46,863 nt of DNA. Source: Stentor coeruleus. Lineage: Eukaryota > Ciliophora > Heterotrichea > Heterotrichida > Stentoridae. Below the pieces are notes generated by a model that was not told the DNA's origin, ran no database searches, and saw only the letters and a program-made list of their open reading frames with translations. Of this stretch, positions 41,693 through 46,863 are shown in pieces (the first letter of the stretch is position 1; every line of letters starts with the position of its first letter). Made by a program: the position numbers and the translations under genes. The stretch covers positions 1 to 46,863 of the forward strand of contig MPUH01000546.1 in the NCBI GenBank assembly GCA_001970955.1, given 5' to 3'.

Positions 41693-42610
41693 TTATATTT
41701 ATGAAAATAGATTTTTTTGGCTTAGATAATGGGTATTTTGTGGATAAGGTTTTATGTGGAAGATTGATTTTATTATATCTAGATTGGTATTGTGATAGGT
41801 TTGGGTTTTATTTGGATTAATGATTTTTAAGGATATTAATAATGAATTAAAGTTCTTTAATAAAGCTCAATACAAGAATTTTGGTTTTTTGATTGGAAGT
41901 TGTGGATGGGCAGGGTTGCAGCTTGGATGAGATTTGGAGGTAGTTTGGGTTGAGTATGTGGATATTTGATAGAAGAGAAGGTTTAAGTTATTTTTGAGAT
42001 GAAAGAATATGGGGGTTTTGGGGTTGGGAAATTTTGGTTTTGGATTGTGTTATGGGGTAGGCTTGAAGAAGCTTTAGTGGGGTTTTTTTGTGATTTTTGG
42101 TTTTAGGAAGAAACTTTAGTTTAGAAAGATGCTTGTATGATTTTATTGATTTTTTTGTTATGGGTATTTAATGATATAAAAAGTGTGGTTGGGTATATGA
42201 ACTTTAAAGTATCATAGAAATCAGATTTTTTAATTGATTATATTTAATAATTATTTTTAAACTAACAGCTAAGCCCTAATAAAATAAATTTTCCTCAGTT
42301 TTACAGAAATTATTCCATTAAGGACTGCAACTTATATTAAAAATTAAAAATTCTTTAAAATAAGATTTTAGCATATGAATTCTAAATATTTTAAAGCACA
42401 CTAACACAAAATGCAATTTCATATGAATTCTAAATATTTTAAAGCACACTAACAAAAAATGCAATTTCAAAGCAAACTGCAACCATCTTGCAATGCAAAT
42501 AAATCTCACTATCCATCAAAATATATTAAAAACTTATACAAAGCTCATTCCTGAAAATCCAAATAATTGAATCATGATCTAAATAATTAAGTAGAATTAA
42601 TAATTTGCAA
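41693..42610. other. Spacer between the EF-hand gene and the E/T-rich gene
   Basis: Positions 41700-42200 are T/G-rich on the plus strand, the 5' flank of the minus-strand EF-hand gene. From 42230 the sequence is A-rich, the 3' flank of the E/T-rich gene. A 48-bp tandem duplication lies within. A 63-codon minus-strand frame at 42318-42509 arises from that repeat. Confidence 0.55.
42373..42468. repeat. Two-copy tandem repeat, 48-bp unit
   Basis: The unit starting atatgaattctaaatatttt occurs at 42373-42420 and 42421-42468 with one difference. It lies in the 3' flank of the E/T-rich gene and has no coding role. Confidence 0.92.
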
Positions 42611-44497
42611 CTATGCAATTGCAGTTTCATCAGTTGTTTCAGTGCTTTCAGTAGTCTCAGCAGTCTCTGTTGTCTCAGTAGTCTCTGTTGTTTCAGTTGT
42701 ATCAGCAGTTTCTGTTGTCTCAGTAGTCTCAGTAGTCTCAGTTGTTTCAGTTGCCTCAGTTGTCTCAGCAGTCTCCGCTGCATCTTCTGTAGCATCTGAA
42801 GTCTCTGTGCTTTCTACAGTATCAGTTGTTTCTGTAACTTCACCATCTGCAGTATCAGTTTCAATACTTTCTATATCAACAGTCTCAGCATCAGTACTTT
42901 CAACACTAGCATCCGTAGTTTCAGTTGTTTCCTCTGTACTTTCTGATACCTCTTCTGTAGCATCTAAAGTCTCAACATCTGTACTTTCAACAGTCTCTTC
43001 ACTAATTTCTGTAGTCTCTACAGTTTCTTCATAACTATCTTCAACATCTGCATCAGTTGAACTCTCTTCCTCAACTGTATCGGTTGAACTCTCTTCATCA
43101 ATTTCTACCTCAGATTCATCAAGAGTTTCTAATATATCTTCAGTTGTATCTAATATTTCCTCTAATTGATCACTTGTATTTATTTCAAATTCAGTTATTT
43201 CTAAACTTATAGCATCCATACCATCATCTAAACTGGTCAATATTTCATCTGTATTAGCTTCAATAACCTCACTTGTACCTTCAACCATTGCATCAACTGA
43301 ATTTTCTGCCAAATCTTCTTGAAATTGCATTTCAGCTTCTTTTTCTTGCTCAGCTAATTCTTTAACTTCATCAGCTAATCCTTCAAGACTATTTTTAAAT
43401 GATATTTCTGAAAGATCGCTGCTCATACTTGCTGCTGCATCTTCTTCTATAGCTTGCTTATCTAGTTGCAGTTGCTCAATTAGATATTCTATTTCTGCAT
43501 ATTCTTCATAGAGCTCATCTAGTTCATCTTGAAGCTCTTCGATTTCTGAGTCAGTTTCTTCAGTGTCTTCTATGAATGATGTGGTTGTGGAATCTTCTGT
43601 AGTTTCAGTTGTTTCGGTTATCTCTGATGTGTCTGTAGTCTCTGTTGTTTCAGCAGTTTCTGTAGTTTCTGTAGTCTCTGCAGTTTCAGTAGTTTCAGTA
43701 GTCTCAGTAGTTTCAGTAGTCTCAGTAGTCTCAGCAGTCTCAGCACTCTCATCAGTTACCTCACTAGTCTCAGTAGATTCTGCATCACCATCAGAACTTT
43801 CTTCTACTGTCTCATCCCCCTCAGTACTTTCACTCTCCACAACCTCACTATCATCAGAATCTGCAGGGCATTCACTATTCCCCGTGCCATCAGAATGATA
43901 ATAAAAAGTTGACTCACAAGTTCCTGAATCTTCAGCCGTCCCTTGTAAGCAATACTCTCCATTTTCACACCAGCCACATTCTGAATCCCCTAAGCAATCA
44001 GAGCAATTAGTATAAGTATCACAATCACTACATTGACCATATGAATAATCAGAGCATTCATAATCAGTAGGTCCACTAGCATCACCAAATACACATATAG
44101 AAGTAGCCATACACCATCCACAAAGTTCATTTTCAGAACATTCTTCACAACTAACAAGTGATTCACAATCAGCACTTAATAATGCGATTTCAAACTCAAG
44201 TTCTTCTATTTCTACAGCTAAATCCTCTAAATCTTCAGTTAATTGGATTATTTCATTGTCTAATAAAGATATCCCAACTTGAGCATTTATTTCTATTGAT
44301 GCATCTAATTGAGAGTCTATATCAGATAATGCTTCATCAAGACTTATGGAAAAATCAGAAAAGCCAGAGCTGAGATCTTCTAGACCTGATGCTAAAGATT
44401 CTAAAGAACTTGTTGAATCTTCTTGGAGAAATGCTTGGTTGTGAGGATTGTAGCTGAATACTTCAAGTAGAAGTAGAATAAGAATACTTTTAATCAT
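42611..44497 (-). CDS. Secreted PSI-like, E/T-repeat protein (628 aa)
   Basis: A signal peptide (MIKSILILLLLEVFSYN) is followed by an acidic helical region to about residue 110. A Cys-rich part at 111-210 has two PSI/plexin-like repeats, each with C-x2-C and CGWC (ENELCGWC, DSECGWC). Then come an acidic stretch, a Thr-Glu repeat dominated by ETT units (about 244-301), a helical coiled segment (about 313-400), and a second long acid/Thr region ending in ETT repeats (about 480-628). This is a mucin-like extracellular or granule protein, probably heavily O-modified on Thr. The exact role is unknown. Start ATG at 44495-44497; stop TAG. Two broken partial copies lie near 28.5 and 34.7 kb. The open plus-strand frames over the repeats are artefacts of the repeat sequence. 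Confidence 0.85.
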   Translation of the reverse strand: MIKSILILLLLEVFSYNPHNQAFLQEDSTSSLESLASGLEDLSSGFSDFSISLDEALSDIDSQLDASIEINAQVGISLLDNEIIQLTEDLEDLAVEIEELEFEIALLSADCESLVSCEECSENELCGWCMATSICVFGDASGPTDYECSDYSYGQCSDCDTYTNCSDCLGDSECGWCENGEYCLQGTAEDSGTCESTFYYHSDGTGNSECPADSDDSEVVESESTEGDETVEESSDGDAESTETSEVTDESAETAETTETTETTETTETTETAETTETTETAETTETTDTSEITETTETTEDSTTTSFIEDTEETDSEIEELQDELDELYEEYAEIEYLIEQLQLDKQAIEEDAAASMSSDLSEISFKNSLEGLADEVKELAEQEKEAEMQFQEDLAENSVDAMVEGTSEVIEANTDEILTSLDDGMDAISLEITEFEINTSDQLEEILDTTEDILETLDESEVEIDEESSTDTVEEESSTDADVEDSYEETVETTEISEETVESTDVETLDATEEVSESTEETTETTDASVESTDAETVDIESIETDTADGEVTETTDTVESTETSDATEDAAETAETTEATETTETTETTETTETADTTETTETTETTETAETTESTETTDETAIA

Positions 44498-45209
44498 ATT
44501 CGTTTTATTAGAAATATGAGGAATAGAGTTTAATATGATAAAGATAGTGAATTATGATATTGTTTAAAGAATGAAGATGTAAGAATTTTAAGATAATAAA
44601 GATAGAGTTATTTATGATTAATGTAAAGTTTTATATGATAGTATTTATTAATGTGTGTAGGTAATGAGATAAAGATTTTATTTGGAAATTAGTTATTAGA
44701 GTAAAATTTGTATGGAAGATTGTTTATTATAATTTTTATGTTTATTTATTAAGAAAATGAATAAAGATAGTTTTATATTCATGTCTATTAGTCGATAGAA
44801 CTCTTAAACATAAGATATTCATTTATTATTTCATATTATATAAGCATCTAAAGCAAATTTAGGATAAATAAAATATAAAAATTTCAAAAAATATAAATCT
44901 GCACATTTTATATATTAATTATCTAACATATATTACTAAGCACAAGTAATTATTCAAATCTATAAACAGTAACATATACAGCAATAAAACTCTTCATTCA
45001 AATCAAATTTATAAAAATCCAAACAGATTAAAATTCATTAAATACACAAAAAACCCTTTATGCAAATCATATAAAACTACCCAATTTTCAAATACAAAGC
45101 ATCATATTCAAAAACTTTAAAATCTACTAATAAAATTATACCCCAACACCAACACAACCCCAATCTTCTTACAAATTTTCATATAATTCTTTGATAACTA
45201 AATCTACTT
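44498..45209. other. Spacer between the E/T-rich gene and the uL23 gene
   Basis: Positions 44500-44760 are T/G/A-rich, the 5' flank of the E/T-rich gene. Positions 44900-45209 are A/C-rich, the 3' flank of the uL23 gene. No gene or repeat is seen. Confidence 0.5.
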
Positions 45210-45641
45210 CTAAATTATGCCTATCTTGTTAGCAATATCAACACCTTCATATTCAGGGGAAATCTTGATAAAAGCTTTCTTTTTCCCATCAGGCCTTATC
45301 AAAGTGTTAACTTTCGTCACTTTAATGTTGTAAAGCTGTTCTGCATATTTTTTGATTTGTTTCTTATCAGCGTGTGGGTCTACAAGAAAGACTAGGGTGT
45401 TAAAAGTTTCTATAATTTTAAGGGCCTTTTCAGTAGCTAAAGGTTGGAGGAAAGTTGAGAACTTATCAAGTCTAGTTTTACCAGCAACACTTGTCCTAGC
45501 ATATTTTGGCTTTCTTGGTAGAACTTTAGTTTCTGGTCTTCTAAACCTTACAGTTGTCCACTTTTTGTGTTTTCTTTGGTGGAGGCCTTTTTTAAGAACT
45601 TTTGAGGTCTTTTTAGCGTCGGGCTTAGGCTTCCCTGCCAT
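45210..45641 (-). CDS. RPL23A: 60S ribosomal protein uL23 (L23a, 143 aa)
   Basis: Full-length L23a. The N-terminus is basic (MAGKPKPDAKKTSKVLKKGL), then KVLPRKPKYARTSV, then the conserved globular part: PLATEKALKIIETFNTLVFLVD, the KKQIKKYAEQLYNIKV helix and VNTLIRPDGKKKAFI. It ends EGVDIANKIGII, as in other eukaryotes. It binds 25S/28S rRNA at the polypeptide exit tunnel and is a docking site for SRP and nascent-chain factors. Length and order are normal. ATG at 45639-45641; stop TAG. No intron is present. Confidence 0.95.
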   Translation of the reverse strand: MAGKPKPDAKKTSKVLKKGLHQRKHKKWTTVRFRRPETKVLPRKPKYARTSVAGKTRLDKFSTFLQPLATEKALKIIETFNTLVFLVDPHADKKQIKKYAEQLYNIKVTKVNTLIRPDGKKKAFIKISPEYEGVDIANKIGII

Positions 45642-46332
45642 TTATTTGACCATTTTTCACTGATGGATAATTAGTTAGGCAATTTTGTCAGTCGATAAGG
45701 AGGGATGTGAGTTTTAGATTTTAATTTCATGATAATTTTTAGTTATAATGACTAATTTTTTGGTAATTTATTTTACTTGAGTTCTAATTCCCAGAAAATA
45801 CTTTTTTTATCTTAAGTGTAAAGGTTAAAATGCTATGATTGTGCTGGGTTATTCTGTTTAGATTATAAATAATTTCTTGAATATCTATTAATATTTGGTT
45901 TATATAATATTTAGAATCTTAAAATAGATTTATAACAAAATATATTCACAAATCATATCTAAATCATATTTAAAGCAATATTATACATATAAATATATCA
46001 TAAACTAATAATTCTAAGTCTTTTGAATCTAATAAATTCTTTATCATATATAATAAATCTATTATCATTAATCTTGCAAATCATCAATAAACTGAATTCT
46101 AGCTTAGAAGCCAAACCATCCATCTAAACTACCTTTAATAAAATTTTCTTATCATAAACATTATAATCATATAAAACTATAAACATTTCTCAAATAACTC
46201 CACCATATAAACCCAAACAAAAACCTCATCATATAACTTCTATAATAATCCTAATAAAGCATGAAAATCCTAATCAAACATAAAAATCTTTATCTAAAAC
46301 TATTAATTTTTCGAAACAGTTCAAATACAAAA
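45642..46332. other. Spacer leading into the right duplication arm
   Basis: Positions 45642-45850 are T/G-rich, the 5' flank of uL23. From about 45900 the right arm of the inverted duplication begins, and 46060-46260 is A/C-rich, the 5' flank of the next plus-strand gene. No other gene is seen. Confidence 0.5.
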
Positions 46333-46863
46333 ATGGAATGTTGTCAAACTAACTTTGAAACTGGAGAAATCGTCATATCAGCATTTAAAGATCAAACTGT
46401 TGAAAATTTCTATCGATGTGATGATGGATTTACTGAAATTAGCTTAGATTCAAAAAGTGATGAAATAGAAATAAATCAAAGATATACTGAGCAATGCAAG
46501 ATTAAAGACTCTGTTGCAACTTTTAGGTCTACAAGTTATTCTTTACATAAGACTGAGCTTGAAAAAAGTTTTTTACAGATTAAATGGGAAATTGTTAATA
46601 AGTTTTAATTCATTTTTTTAGTAATCTTGAGAATGATTTTAATTTGAGGATTTCATTTTATATTTAAAGTTTTGATAGGGTGTTAAGATTTGAAGAAGAA
46701 TAGGATTTCAATGATTTTAAAGATGAAAGTGTTGTTGTAAATAATGTGAAATGTTTAAGAGAATGAGATTAGGATGTTGTAATTAAGATTTTGAAATTAA
46801 AGAAAAGGATTTTTATTAAGGCTACGGTAGTTTGTGTAGTTTTATTAAGGATCTGGATGAGGT
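45900..46863 (+). repeat. Right arm of the inverted duplication, cut by the window end
   Basis: This arm is the reverse complement of 31700-32842, with single copies where the left arm has tandem repeats. It keeps the intact small gene at 46333-46608. Pairing still holds at the last base of the window (46863 with 31700), so the duplication extends beyond the window. Confidence 0.85.
46333..46608 (+). CDS. Small unknown protein (91 aa)
   Basis: The intact frame runs from ATG at 46333 to TAA, starting MECCQTNFETGEIVISAFKD, with three or four Cys and an even mix of charged residues. An upstream ATG at 46261 would add 24 residues (MKILIKHKNLYLKLLIF...), which could serve as a hydrophobic leader. 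The corresponding position is not an ATG in the left-arm copy, but neither is the 46333 codon there. The gene has an A/C-rich 5' flank and a T/G-rich 3' flank as expected. The dead copy in the left arm shows that this sequence was duplicated. I do not recognise the family. Confidence 0.55.
   Translation: MECCQTNFETGEIVISAFKDQTVENFYRCDDGFTEISLDSKSDEIEINQRYTEQCKIKDSVATFRSTSYSLHKTELEKSFLQIKWEIVNKF

Noticed and set aside
42642..43898. Plus-strand open frames rich in Ser and Val (42642-43034 and 43563-43898) over the E/T-rich gene
   Set aside because: They are the antisense reading of the ETT repeat. Repeated triplets keep several frames open, and there are no start context or domains. The minus-strand frame has a signal peptide and Cys-rich domains.

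Overview
The window looks like macronuclear DNA of a heterotrich ciliate (the Stentor/Blepharisma group). The reasons are very AT-rich spacers, tightly packed genes, and five introns of only 15 or 16 nt (GTA...AG) that restore conserved proteins exactly when removed. All 16 called genes stop at TAA or TAG. The only in-frame TGA inside a solid gene (15181-15183, in a giant HECT ligase) sits in sequence that stays open on both sides. This fits a code in which UGA means Trp, as reported for Blepharisma, but a single-base error or readthrough in a standard-code species such as Stentor is not excluded.

Layout. From 0.5 to 8 kb: a small unknown gene, the AP-4 mu adaptor subunit, a convergent ArfGAP whose arginine finger is missing, an R2R3-MYB protein and a WD40-like protein with two tiny introns. 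From 9.6 to 28.4 kb there is a dense same-strand block: a 4,045-residue HECT ubiquitin ligase, 30 bp later a KMT2/trithorax-type histone methyltransferase (PHD fingers, extended PHD, FYR region, SET, post-SET), and 53 bp later a PX-BAR sorting nexin. From 28.4 to 35.0 kb there is a graveyard of broken copies. Several derive from loci elsewhere in this window: the E/T-rich secreted protein at 42.6-44.5 kb, the MYB 3' end at 4.8-5.0 kb, and the small gene at 46.3 kb. From 35.4 to 46.6 kb lie Rab6-like GTPase, a six-knuckle CCHC protein, a Cys-rich protein, a coiled-coil protein, an EF-hand protein, the PSI-like/E-T-rich secreted protein, ribosomal protein uL23 (L23a) and a small unknown gene inside the right arm of an inverted duplication.

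Several genes share a trafficking theme (AP-4 mu, ArfGAP, Rab6, sorting nexin). Apart from the tight co-directional packing nothing shows operon-type expression. Four single N positions are each flanked by two near-identical direct copies of 50 to 153 bp. These look like uncollapsed contig overlaps, and three of them break or lengthen the methyltransferase reading frame artificially.

On the sense strand, 5' flanks of genes are A/C-rich and 3' flanks T/G-rich almost throughout. That makes gene boundaries visible without any reading frame. No tRNA, rRNA, CRISPR array, telomere repeat or recognisable transposase was seen.
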